Shown: positions 34,351-42,627 of the stretch, piece by piece
Layout: each line of letters begins with the position of its first letter
How positions within the stretch are numbered: position 1 is the first letter of the stretch
Assembly (NCBI GenBank): GCA_963666535.1
Contig: OY762913.1
Location: forward strand, 1,984,001 to 2,048,000
DNA: 64,000 nt
DNA from: G963666535 sp963666535
GTDB lineage: Bacteria > Bacillota > Clostridia > Oscillospirales > Oscillospiraceae
Direction: 5' to 3'
The notes under the pieces: generated by a model
Database searches by the model: none
The model's input: only the letters and a program-made list of their open reading frames with translations
What the model was told of the DNA's origin: nothing
Translations under genes and position numbers: made by a program

Positions 34351-34853
34351 ATTCGGTTTCTCCTTTTGCCTGCTGCGCGAAACGGGGTCTCCGCCCAGTA
34401 ACGAATATATCGTCCAGGGTTTCCCGCCAGGCGAATCGGCTTAATAAGCACGGCCCACACGCCCGCATTTTTTGCGCCCAACACGTCGGTAAAAATTTGA
34501 TCCCCAATCATGACTGTTTCGCTGGGTGAACACCCCATTTGCTTCATAGCCTGATGAAAGGAATTCGATTTTGGCTTTCCCGCATGACCAATAAATGGGA
34601 TTCCAAGCTCCTCTGCAAATCGTTTGGCCCGGCCTGGCTTTCTGCTGTTGGACAGGAGAAACAGTGTGATACTTTTCTCCTTCAGCTGTGCTGCCCATTT
34701 GCGCATCTCTTCATCCGGCATCGCCTGTCCATAACAGGCCAGCGTGTTGTCGAGATCGGCTAAGATCAGCGTAATTCCACGCTCTTTCAGTCTATTCACA
34801 TCGATCGTATAAATGCTTTCATACACCATGTCCGGTATCAATGAAACTGCCAA
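34347..34853 (-). CDS. yqeG: YqeG family HAD phosphatase
   Basis: A 168-residue HAD-superfamily class IIIA phosphatase. Motif I is LADLDNTL near residue 30 (nucleophile Asp), motif II LLSNS near 67, and motif III/IV is GKPKS near 95 with IGDQIFTDVLGA near 115. I choose TTG 34853: GGGGG is seven bases upstream and the resulting N-terminus (MAVSLIPDMVYESIY) matches the usual YqeG opening, while the ATG at 34886 lies before the binding site. The substrate in vivo is unclear. It is followed by the coupled endonuclease IV-like gene. Confidence 0.9.
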   Translation of the reverse strand: MAVSLIPDMVYESIYTIDVNRLKERGITLILADLDNTLACYGQAMPDEEMRKWAAQLKEKSITLFLLSNSRKPGRAKRFAEELGIPFIGHAGKPKSNSFHQAMKQMGCSPSETVMIGDQIFTDVLGAKNAGVWAVLIKPIRLAGNPGRYIRYWAETPFRAAGKRRNRI

Positions 34854-34952
34854 ACGATTTCCCCCTTGCGGCGTTCTATCCCTCATTCATTTCTCATACT
34901 GTGTAACCAGTATATCACCTGCGCAAAACATGGACAAGGGGGAAAACATACG

Positions 34953-35726
34953 ATGCAGCCACAAATCAATGTGATCTTAACCGTACCACCCACTGACCTT
35001 CAGCACGCAAGAACGCTTGGTGTTCCACTGGGTCACATGGCCTATCGGATCAGCAGCGAAACCCGCCTGCTCCGCACCGGACTGCCGGTCACGCTGCGGG
35101 GAGGGCTTATGGTCATGGACGACGCTGATGCAGGCGAAAAAGGCGATCCGTCCATGCTCGCTGAGGATGTTCTTCGTGAGTGCAACGCGCGGGGCTTTAC
35201 CGGTATCCTCTGTGACTTCGAGGGCCGTCCTTCTCCCCATCGCCAGGCCATTATTCAAGCCCTGGATGGACTGGCTGAGCGTCAAAGATGGACCCTCTAT
35301 GTGCCGGAAGCATACGGCGACACAAGTGTACATGCAAAGGTACTTATCTCCTCTGCTGTGTCCGGCGGTTTTTTGTCCCGCCGACTTTCCAACGCTGTTG
35401 ACCGCTGGCAGGGACGTGCCGCACTGGCGGTAGAACGTGTCTGTGCAGACTTTTCTCTCCCAGATCCCACCGGCTGCGGAAAACCGCTTACTCACGCAGA
35501 GCTAAAGGCCCAGCTTGACCGACGGTCCCCCTCTATCTTCTTCTCCCCCGAGCTATGCGCCCGCTATTTTACCTATATGTGCCAGGACACTGGCGCGCAT
35601 TTCGTCCTGTTTGACGATGGTGAAAGCATTCGAAAAAAACTGTCCTCCGCCCGGGCAGCTGGGTTTACCAGCGCCATCATGGCATACCCGCAGATTCGGG
35701 ATCTGCTCCCTGGTGTTTTAAATTAA
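34953..35726 (+). CDS. Conserved-type protein of unknown function, TIM-barrel-like
   Basis: A 257-residue cytoplasmic protein without a signal peptide. Segments such as GFTGILCDFEGRPS near 92 and the terminal AGFTSAIMAYPQIRDLL look like strands and helices of a TIM barrel resembling glycosidase-like (GH18-type) proteins, but I cannot identify catalytic residues with confidence. ATG 34953 follows AAGGGGGAA; upstream ATGs lack a site. It is transcribed divergently from yqeG across about 100 bases. Confidence 0.55.
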   Translation: MQPQINVILTVPPTDLQHARTLGVPLGHMAYRISSETRLLRTGLPVTLRGGLMVMDDADAGEKGDPSMLAEDVLRECNARGFTGILCDFEGRPSPHRQAIIQALDGLAERQRWTLYVPEAYGDTSVHAKVLISSAVSGGFLSRRLSNAVDRWQGRAALAVERVCADFSLPDPTGCGKPLTHAELKAQLDRRSPSIFFSPELCARYFTYMCQDTGAHFVLFDDGESIRKKLSSARAAGFTSAIMAYPQIRDLLPGVLN

Positions 35727-35832
35727 TTTTTCCATTTTGTTCCGAAAATATTACCGTGCCTAAAGTATCAACGAAGGTACATACTAACGAAGGATGAAAA
35801 TCCTAAACAGAAAAATACAGGAGGAGAACGGA

Positions 35833-36276
35833 ATGAAACAAAGGAGCGCAGCGCTTTTTTTGGCGTGTGGAATGGCTTTTCTGCTTGTTGGCTGCAAAAG
35901 CACCGCAAGCTATGACCCCACTGCAAACGGCTACGCAAACGGGTACAACACCACTGCTGACGGCTACGCAAACGGGTACAACACCACTGCTGACGGCTAC
36001 GCTAACGGGTATAACACCACTGCTGACGTAGTGGTCACTGACAACGCTGTCGTTGACGGTGCAGTTACGGATGAAAATGGTCGAGCCATTACCAATGGAA
36101 CTGTGAATACTGATAACGGAAGATATTATGCTTCCAGCACAGGCACCGTAAGAAGTGATACCAATAACGTTAAAAACGACATGAATGATCTGACTCAGGA
36201 TACTAAGAATGCCGTGCGCGATACGTTTGATGGCGTCGATGAAAACAAAAACACTTTAGCCGACAACTATCGCTAA
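35833..36276 (+). CDS. Lipoprotein with an 11-residue tandem repeat
   Basis: A 147-residue exported lipoprotein. The signal peptide ends in the lipobox LVGC, with the lipidated cysteine at residue 21. Next come three copies of an asparagine/tyrosine-rich unit (GYANGYNTTAD), a valine/aspartate-rich stretch, and an acidic helical tail that ends with a DTKNAVRDTFDGVDEN block. AGGAGG precedes ATG 35833; the upstream ATG at 35794 is not associated with a site. Composition is typical of surface or spore-coat-like proteins. Function unknown. It has its own bidirectional terminator. Confidence 0.75.
   Translation: MKQRSAALFLACGMAFLLVGCKSTASYDPTANGYANGYNTTADGYANGYNTTADGYANGYNTTADVVVTDNAVVDGAVTDENGRAITNGTVNTDNGRYYASSTGTVRSDTNNVKNDMNDLTQDTKNAVRDTFDGVDENKNTLADNYR
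35929..36027 (+). repeat. Three 33-base tandem repeats inside the lipoprotein gene
   Basis: Units 35929-35961 and 35962-35994 are identical; 35995-36027 differs at two synonymous positions. Each encodes GYANGYNTTAD, so copy-number change keeps frame. Confidence 0.95.
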
Positions 36277-36318
36277 AAATTAGTCTGTTCCGTAACGCAA
36301 AAATAATACCAAAATGAG

Positions 36319-36351
36319 AAAAAAAGGGATGCCTAAAGCATCCCTTTTTTT
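36319..36351. terminator. Bidirectional terminator
   Basis: AAAAAAAGGGATGC and GCATCCCTTTTTTT pair around a five-base loop, between the convergent lipoprotein and ygiQ genes. Confidence 0.93.
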
Positions 36352-36374
36352 CTGGTTTTTAACAAAATACAACC

Positions 36375-38405
36375 TCATTGCATTTTGTGATCTTTCTTTG
36401 ATTTTGCTTGATTGGCTATGCCTTGCATCTGGCGGGTTGGTTTGGGACGCGCAGTCTTTTTTCTGGAATTTCTATCCGTTTTTTCATTCCGCTTTCCGCT
36501 GGCTGTGCCCATGCGCCGTCCCGCTTCGGTGCGTCTTTCTGTTTCATCGCTGCTGCCTTTTTTGTTTTTCATTTTGTCCTCGCGCCGAAATTCCGCAGGA
36601 CGATTGGGCCGCATCAGACAATTTTTCCCGTATCCGATCAGATCATCCCGTCCAGCCTCATGGAGCGCCTCCATCACCAGCGCACGCTTTTCCGTACGTT
36701 TCCATTGCATTAAGGCGCGCTGAAGCGCTTTTTCTCTTGGCGTTTTCGGTACGTAAACCGGCCTCATGGTGCGGGGATCCAATCCCGTATAGTACATACA
36801 GGTGGACAGTGTCCCCGGTGTGGGATAAAAATCCTGCACCTGCTCTGGCTGGCGGCCAGATTTATTCAGCCACTCGGCCATGGAAACTGCGTCACTGAGC
36901 GTGCACCCGGGGTGCGAGGACATAAGATAAGGCACCAAAAATTGATTTTTCCCGTACCGAACATTCAGTTTTTCATATTTTTGACGAAATTTCTCATAGA
37001 TATGGTGGTGAGGTTTTCCCATATAGTCGAGCACGCTGTCTACGCAGTGCTCCGGCGCGACTTTCAGCTGTCCGCTGACGTGGTTTTTCACAAGCTCTGC
37101 AAAAAACTCTCCACTGAGATCTTTCATCATATAGTCAAATCGGATGCCAGACCGGATAAACACCTTTTTGACGCCTGGAAGCTCCCGCAGTTTTTTCAGC
37201 AGCATAAGGTAATCCGTGTGATCTGCGTCCAGATTGGGACATGGCTCGGGTGCCAAACACGCCCGGTTCTTGCACAAGCCGTTCTTCATCTGCTTCTTGC
37301 AGGCAGGATGGCGGAAATTGGCCGTGGGTCCTCCCACGTCGTGGATATATCCCTTAAAGCCCGGGTGATGGGTCAGTGCCGTTGCCTCACGAATCACGCT
37401 CTCCTGACTGCGGGAGCTAATGATACGCCCTTGATGAAATGCCAGTGAGCAGAAATTGCACGCACCAAAACAACCGCGGTTGTGGGTGACGGAAAACCGC
37501 ACTTCCTCAATGGCCGGCACACCGCCCATACTTTCGTACATGGGGTGCGGCTCCCGCATATAAGGCAGTTCCGCCACAAAGTCCAGTTCTTTGGTGGTCA
37601 GCGGCAGAGCCGGCGGATTAACAATCAGCAGTTGATCTCCATGACGCTGTAAAACGGCCCGCCCACAGATGGGATCATGCTCCTGATACTGGGTCATATT
37701 TGCTTCTGCATAGGCGCGCTTGTCAGCGCATACCTGCTCATAGCTGGGACACTCTACCATGGGAAAGGCACAGGCTCCCTTCGATTTTGCCGCAAAACAG
37801 GTGCCCCGCACGTCGGTAATCTCCCCCACCGGGGTTCCCGAGGCAAGCCGCGCCGCAATCTCACGTGTCGCCGCTTCTCCCATACCATACGTCAGCAAAT
37901 CCGCCTGTGCGTCAAACAAAACCGACCGCCGCACCTTGTCCTCCCAGTAATCATAGTGGGCAAATCTGCGCAGGGATGCCTCCAGCCCACCGATCACAAT
38001 GGGAATATCACCGTAAACCTCGCGCACACGATTAGAGTAGACGATGGTAGCGCGGTCAGGCCGCAGTCCGGCCTTTTGCCCTGGGGAATAGGCGTCGTCA
38101 TGCCGGCGTCTTTTCGCCGCCGTGTAGTGTGCCACCATCGAGTCGATGTTACCGGCCGAGATCAGTACGCCAAGTCTTGGTCTTCCAAATGATGTAAAGG
38201 AAGATGGCTTGCGCCAGTCCGGCTGGGCCAAGATCGCCACCCGGTATCCCTCCGCCTCCAGGACGCGACCTATGATCGTCGGTCCAAAAGAGGGGTGATC
38301 CACATAAGCGTCGCCGGTCAGGATCAAAAAGTCATACTCCTCCCAGCCCCGCGCCCTCATGTCTTCTTTTGAAACGGGGAGAAATCCCCTGCTTAGTGTT
38401 TCCAT
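36375..38405 (-). CDS. ygiQ: YgiQ family radical SAM protein
   Basis: A 676-residue UPF0313 protein. The N-terminal domain starts FLPVSKEDM and has DAYVDHPSFG near 34. The radical-SAM cluster motif CFGACNFC (Cx3Cx2C) is near residue 310. After it come cysteine-containing segments (CKKQMKNGLCKNRAC) that could hold additional metal. The C-terminus after about 610 is a lysine/arginine-rich, low-complexity tail. The reaction is not established for this family. ATG 38405 follows AAAGGTG; the in-frame GTG at 38411 overlaps the binding site. Confidence 0.93.
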   Translation of the reverse strand: METLSRGFLPVSKEDMRARGWEEYDFLILTGDAYVDHPSFGPTIIGRVLEAEGYRVAILAQPDWRKPSSFTSFGRPRLGVLISAGNIDSMVAHYTAAKRRRHDDAYSPGQKAGLRPDRATIVYSNRVREVYGDIPIVIGGLEASLRRFAHYDYWEDKVRRSVLFDAQADLLTYGMGEAATREIAARLASGTPVGEITDVRGTCFAAKSKGACAFPMVECPSYEQVCADKRAYAEANMTQYQEHDPICGRAVLQRHGDQLLIVNPPALPLTTKELDFVAELPYMREPHPMYESMGGVPAIEEVRFSVTHNRGCFGACNFCSLAFHQGRIISSRSQESVIREATALTHHPGFKGYIHDVGGPTANFRHPACKKQMKNGLCKNRACLAPEPCPNLDADHTDYLMLLKKLRELPGVKKVFIRSGIRFDYMMKDLSGEFFAELVKNHVSGQLKVAPEHCVDSVLDYMGKPHHHIYEKFRQKYEKLNVRYGKNQFLVPYLMSSHPGCTLSDAVSMAEWLNKSGRQPEQVQDFYPTPGTLSTCMYYTGLDPRTMRPVYVPKTPREKALQRALMQWKRTEKRALVMEALHEAGRDDLIGYGKNCLMRPNRPAEFRREDKMKNKKGSSDETERRTEAGRRMGTASGKRNEKTDRNSRKKTARPKPTRQMQGIANQAKSKKDHKMQ

Positions 38406-38462
38406 ACGCACCTTTCGCCAAAGAACGAGAGCGCGGAACCGTCCGCTCTCCCGCTCTGCTGG

Positions 38463-39611
38463 TCAATATCCGATATATTTCTCCATAATGTCCAGCGGGA
38501 CGGCGCTTCCCTGCTCTTCGCCGACCTTATGAAACCCGTGTTTCTGATAAAAATGCTGTGCCACTGTGTTCTCAGGCGCGCAGCGCAGCCGAAGTGCCGT
38601 TCTGCCCAGCTTTCGATACGTGGATACCGCCTGTCCCAGCAGCTGCACACCAATCCCCTGGCTGCGCCACTGTGGCGCCATATAGTAAAACGGGATCCCG
38701 CCGATTCCCTTGTCCGCATCTCTTGGGAGATTCAGCTGGATCAGCCCCGCCATTTCGCCATTCACCATGCCGCACTGTACCGCACTTGGATCATAGGCCG
38801 CCTGTGCTTTTGCCGCATTCAGGAATCCCGGTCCGTCAAAATGCTCCAGTGTGCCGTGGATGGTGAGCCATGCCTCCTTGCGGCAATTATAATACAACGC
38901 ACCGTCCTGCTCCAGATCCAGCGGCTTGAACCAAAGGCTTGTCTCCGCCAGCGAGCCTTCCTTCGCCTGCCACCATTTTTGGTGGGCAAAGGTGGAGGTC
39001 TTTTCACTCAGGTGAGAGTTGTCATTTTCATAGAGAATGCGGAACAGTTCGTCCTGCACTTCTAAACAGGTCACAGCCGTATTGTCTGAATGCGGTACCG
39101 CCTGCATCTTCTCCAGCGGCAGGCCATGCAGCTTGGTCAGCAGCGAGCGAATCGCCATCCCATGGGTCACAATTACCACTGTCTCGTCCCGGTGCTTTTC
39201 CGCAATCTCTGTGACTGTTTGGTAAATACGATCCTGCAACTGCTGAAAGGTCTCTCCCCCTTCAATGGACCAGTCGAGCGAGCTGTCGTTAAATCGTTTT
39301 AGCCGTGGGCCGTCGATTTGTGCCGCCTGTCCCCAGGAGTAATCCTCCCAGATTCCCATATTGATCTCCCGCAGGCCGGGATGCGTAAAAAGCGGCAGGC
39401 CCTTTGGCTGATAGATTGCACCGGCTGTTGTCATGGTGCGGAACAGATCACTGGAATACACAGCGTCAACCGGCACATTGCGAAACCGTTCTTCCAACGC
39501 CGCAATTTGCTGATACCCGTTTTCTGTGATCAAGCTATTGTACTGTCCATGAATGCGGCGATAGAGGTTCCCCTCCGCCTCAGCATGCCGCACGAGATAA
39601 ATACGCGTCAT
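38463..39611 (-). CDS. Histidine phosphatase (PGM-like) fused to a GNAT acetyltransferase
   Basis: A 382-residue two-domain protein. Residues 1-200 are a histidine phosphatase with the catalytic LVRHAEAEGN at the start, an acid in EGGETF near 118 and the second histidine in VTHGMAIR near 150. Residues 220-380 are a GNAT domain with the acetyl-CoA loop QWRSQGIGVQLL near 315 and a typical NTVAQHFYQKHGFHKVG end. Fusion of the two is unusual. It follows pyrD by 33 bases at the end of the pyr operon. I infer a role in metabolite repair or dephosphorylation of a pathway intermediate, but neither substrate is known. ATG 39611 is chosen over TTG 39617. Confidence 0.85.
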   Translation of the reverse strand: MTRIYLVRHAEAEGNLYRRIHGQYNSLITENGYQQIAALEERFRNVPVDAVYSSDLFRTMTTAGAIYQPKGLPLFTHPGLREINMGIWEDYSWGQAAQIDGPRLKRFNDSSLDWSIEGGETFQQLQDRIYQTVTEIAEKHRDETVVIVTHGMAIRSLLTKLHGLPLEKMQAVPHSDNTAVTCLEVQDELFRILYENDNSHLSEKTSTFAHQKWWQAKEGSLAETSLWFKPLDLEQDGALYYNCRKEAWLTIHGTLEHFDGPGFLNAAKAQAAYDPSAVQCGMVNGEMAGLIQLNLPRDADKGIGGIPFYYMAPQWRSQGIGVQLLGQAVSTYRKLGRTALRLRCAPENTVAQHFYQKHGFHKVGEEQGSAVPLDIMEKYIGY

Positions 39612-39644
39612 AACCAAACTCTTTTCTTTCTGGAATGTTGAGCC

Positions 39645-40565
39645 TTACCAAGGCTTCACGCCGCCGGTCAGCTCCGCCACGCGGGTCAACCCCTGTCCCG
39701 CGGCGATCTCAGCCAGCTCATCCCGCACCTTAATGGGTGCAAAGGCATCGGCGAAGCAGGCGGTGCCCACGGCAACGGCGGTGGCACCCGCCAACATCAG
39801 CTGGGCTGCATCCTCCCCCTTGGAAACGCCGCCCATGCCCAAAATGGGGATGGAAACAGCACCGGCCACTTCCCACACCATCCGCACTGCCACCGGCAGT
39901 ACAGCGGGACCGGACAGTCCACCGGTGTTCATTTTCAAAACGGGACGACGGGTCGCGATATCAATCCGCATTCCCCGCAGGGTGTTAATCAGGGACAGCG
40001 CGTCGGCCCCCGCACCCTCCACCGCCTTTGCGATCGCGCAAATATCGGTCACATTGGGCGACAGCTTGACCATCACGGGGACTGTGGCATTTCTCTTTGC
40101 AATCTCTGTCACCTCGGCGGCCAACTCCGGCTGCGTCCCGTAGGCAAGTCCACCCGCCTTTACGTTGGGACACGAAATGTTGACTTCAATCATATCCACC
40201 CCCGCGGCAGACAGTTTTGTGCACATCTCGCCGTATTCCTCCGGCGTATTGCCCGAGATATTGGCGATGATACGCACGTTATGCTTCTTCAATTCGGGCA
40301 GCTCAGTGGCAATAAAGCCGTCCACGCCGGGGTTCTGCAGTCCCACGGAGTTCAGTATCCCCATTGGTGTCTCAGCGATACGGGGCGGAGGATTTCCCTC
40401 TCTCCGCGTGGCGGTCAAGCCCTTGACACAGATGCCGCCCAATTCTGAAATGTCATAAAATTCCCCATATTCCCGGCCAAATCCAAAGGTGCCGGACGCC
40501 ACCACAATGGGGTTTTTCATGGTCATGCCCGCCAGCGTAACGGACTGGTTCATTTCTTTATTCAT
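39645..40565 (-). CDS. pyrD: Dihydroorotate dehydrogenase B, catalytic subunit
   Basis: A 306-residue FMN-binding TIM barrel that oxidises dihydroorotate to orotate. Conserved NPIVVASGTFGFG is near residue 20, NSVGLQNPG near 72, and the catalytic-loop block NISCPNVKAGG near 132. The phosphate-binding GMGGV is near 245. The ATG at 40565 lies nine bases after GAGGAGG and overlaps the pyrK stop by eight bases; the longer open frame upstream lies inside pyrK and is spurious. It partners PyrK to use NAD+. Confidence 0.96.
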   Translation of the reverse strand: MNKEMNQSVTLAGMTMKNPIVVASGTFGFGREYGEFYDISELGGICVKGLTATRREGNPPPRIAETPMGILNSVGLQNPGVDGFIATELPELKKHNVRIIANISGNTPEEYGEMCTKLSAAGVDMIEVNISCPNVKAGGLAYGTQPELAAEVTEIAKRNATVPVMVKLSPNVTDICAIAKAVEGAGADALSLINTLRGMRIDIATRRPVLKMNTGGLSGPAVLPVAVRMVWEVAGAVSIPILGMGGVSKGEDAAQLMLAGATAVAVGTACFADAFAPIKVRDELAEIAAGQGLTRVAELTGGVKPW

Positions 40566-41316
40566 TCCAGTCCACCTCCTCGGCCCTGAAGACCGGCCCA
40601 TCCTTACAGGCATGCTTATAGTGCCCATCCGCCGTTTTACAGGCACATACCAGACAAGCGCCCACGCCGCAGCCCATGCGCTCCTCCATCGACACCTGAC
40701 AGGCAATACCAAGCTCAGCTGCAACCCCGGCAACCGCTTTCAGCATCTGCCTCGGCCCGCATGCCAGAATGTCCGTAAAGTTATTTTCCTTTTCAGTCAA
40801 TCGAAGCACCACCGCGTCTACCAATCCATGCTCACCGATGGTTCCATCGTCGCTGGCAACGTAAACTTTTGCGCATTCCTCGTCAAATTCCTGCACCAGC
40901 ATGGCGCGTTCGGCACTGCGAAAACCAAGCACGGCAGTCACTTCGCCTTCTGCCTTCTTGGCACAGGCAAGCATCGGCGGTACACCAATGCCGCCGCCCA
41001 CCAAAAGCAGCTTCCTGCCACACACGTCGAAACCGTGCCCCAATGGGCCCATCACATCCAGCATATCACCAACCCCGCGCTGCGCCAGCCACTCGGTCCC
41101 CTCGCCCCGCACCTCAAACACGATACGCAGCAAGCCCTCCTGATAGTCGCAAATGGAAATGGGGCGACGCAGCAGCAGCCCCTCGCCGCACTTGATGTGC
41201 ACAAACTGGCCGACTTGGGCAGTGGCGGCAATCTCTCCCGCTTCCAGCGTAATGGATACGGCATATTGGTTTAGGCCTACCGCTTCAACGATCTTGCATT
41301 CTTTCTGTATGGGCAT
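40558..41316 (-). CDS. pyrK: Dihydroorotate dehydrogenase B, electron-transfer subunit
   Basis: A 252-residue flavoprotein of the ferredoxin-reductase fold. FAD-binding RPISICDY is near residue 53, the NAD site GGGIGVPPML near 112, and near 215 the four cysteines that ligate a [2Fe-2S] cluster (CGVGACLVC and a later HAC). It passes electrons from PyrD to NAD+. GGGAGAG precedes ATG 41316. It overlaps pyrD by eight bases, so subunits are coupled. Confidence 0.96.
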   Translation of the reverse strand: MPIQKECKIVEAVGLNQYAVSITLEAGEIAATAQVGQFVHIKCGEGLLLRRPISICDYQEGLLRIVFEVRGEGTEWLAQRGVGDMLDVMGPLGHGFDVCGRKLLLVGGGIGVPPMLACAKKAEGEVTAVLGFRSAERAMLVQEFDEECAKVYVASDDGTIGEHGLVDAVVLRLTEKENNFTDILACGPRQMLKAVAGVAAELGIACQVSMEERMGCGVGACLVCACKTADGHYKHACKDGPVFRAEEVDWNE

Positions 41317-41332
41317 GGTGTTCTCTCCCTTG

Positions 41333-41671
41333 TTAAAACTCCCAGTCGGGCTTCTTGGATTTTTTCTTATCCTTCGGCTGTTTAAAATCTTTTCCGGAAT
41401 ATTTGTGTCCGCATTTTGGACAGCTCGGCTCGTAAAAATCATGCTCGGTGCCACATTCGGGGCAAAGGATGGTACGAAGCTTTTCCGTGTTGATCTCTTC
41501 CGGCCGTGCATATAGTTCCACCTTGCCGCAAACCTTACAAACATATATGTCAACCATCATATTGTCCGACAACAACACCGAGGATAAGAGATCCCATCCA
41601 TCTCCACCCAGACAGAAACGCCGCTTGGCAAGCATCAACTCTCCGCCGCATGGACAGATCTTGTCCTCCAT
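41333..41671 (-). CDS. Zinc-ribbon protein in the pyr operon
   Basis: A 112-residue soluble protein with three cysteine knuckles: CPCGG at residues 6-10, CKVCG near 45, and the CPEC/CPKCG pair near 70-87, suggesting two zinc ribbons. The tail is lysine-rich. It lies between pyrF and pyrK with 16- and 27-base gaps, so it is co-transcribed. It has no known role in pyrimidine synthesis and I cannot assign a function. Confidence 0.75.
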   Translation of the reverse strand: MEDKICPCGGELMLAKRRFCLGGDGWDLLSSVLLSDNMMVDIYVCKVCGKVELYARPEEINTEKLRTILCPECGTEHDFYEPSCPKCGHKYSGKDFKQPKDKKKSKKPDWEF

Positions 41672-41698
41672 ATCACCATCTCCTGTTTTCCTATCGGT

Positions 41699-42622
41699 TT
41701 ACACAATCGTGGTAAACTGCTTGATGTCGTCCCGCATGGCAATTGCGGCGTTTCGCGCCGCTTCGCCAAAATCGTGTCCGTCCCCGCCGGTTTTCTGCCA
41801 CGCGCACATGATGCCGCGGGAGGAGTTAATAATAGCGCCGTGACCGTATTTGTTAAAGGCATAGCGCACATCCTCGGCCGTCCCGCCCTGCGCACCATAA
41901 CCGGGCACCAGAAAAAACGTGCTTTCCAGCCGCTTGCGCAGTTCCCTCAGGTCAGAGGGATAGGTGGCTCCTACCACGGCGCCGATGGCCGTATACCCGT
42001 GTTTCCCTTCCGTCCCTTTGCCAAGCCGCTGAGCCAGGTCGCCCATAACCTTATAGACCAGCCGATCGCCTGCCACCATGTCCTGCAGCTCGCCGGAGCT
42101 GGGGTTGGAGGTTTTAACCAAAACAAATATGCACTTGTCCAGTTCCTTGCAGGTCTCCAGAAAGGGATTGATGCTGTCGGAGCCCATGTACCCATTTACG
42201 GTCACGCAATCGGCGCCAAAGGTCTCGTATGCTTCGTCTCCCAGCTTGGTCTTGCCCAGCCAGCCCTCGCTGTACGCCGTGGCCGTGGTGCCAATGTCGC
42301 CGCGCTTAATATCGGCGATGACAAACAGCCCTTTCTCTCTGGCATAGCGCATGGTGCGCTCCATCATTTCCATGCCGCGCCAGCCGAGCAGCTCATAATA
42401 GGCAGATTGCGGCTTTACTGCGGGCACGATGTCGCACAGCGCATCCATCAGTCCGCAGTTAAAACGAAAAATGGCCTCGACCGCGCTTTGGATGGGGTCG
42501 CTGAACTGCTCGTCACATTCCCTTCGAATATAGTCCGGCACATAGTCGATGCGGGCATCCAGCCCGGCCACCGTGGGGTTTTTCATCTTTCTGATTTTAT
42601 CCTGTAACACGTCGAAAGACAT
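41699..42622 (-). CDS. pyrF: Orotidine-5'-phosphate decarboxylase (group 2 type)
   Basis: A 307-residue TIM-barrel enzyme producing UMP. The catalytic motif ADIKRGDIG is near residue 95. The long form (about 300 residues, with NPTVAGLDARIDYVP at the start) is the PyrF type 2 found in actinobacteria, clostridia and some others. ATG 42622 is preferred, eight bases after AAGGAG; the in-frame GTG at 42631 overlaps that site. It starts five bases after pyrC ends. Confidence 0.96.
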   Translation of the reverse strand: MSFDVLQDKIRKMKNPTVAGLDARIDYVPDYIRRECDEQFSDPIQSAVEAIFRFNCGLMDALCDIVPAVKPQSAYYELLGWRGMEMMERTMRYAREKGLFVIADIKRGDIGTTATAYSEGWLGKTKLGDEAYETFGADCVTVNGYMGSDSINPFLETCKELDKCIFVLVKTSNPSSGELQDMVAGDRLVYKVMGDLAQRLGKGTEGKHGYTAIGAVVGATYPSDLRELRKRLESTFFLVPGYGAQGGTAEDVRYAFNKYGHGAIINSSRGIMCAWQKTGGDGHDFGEAARNAAIAMRDDIKQFTTIV

Positions 42623-42627
42623 GCGTT

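Noticed and set aside
35929..36027. Tandem repeats considered as a CRISPR array
   Set aside because: Repeats are contiguous with no spacers and lie in frame in a lipoprotein gene. No cas genes or other arrays were seen.
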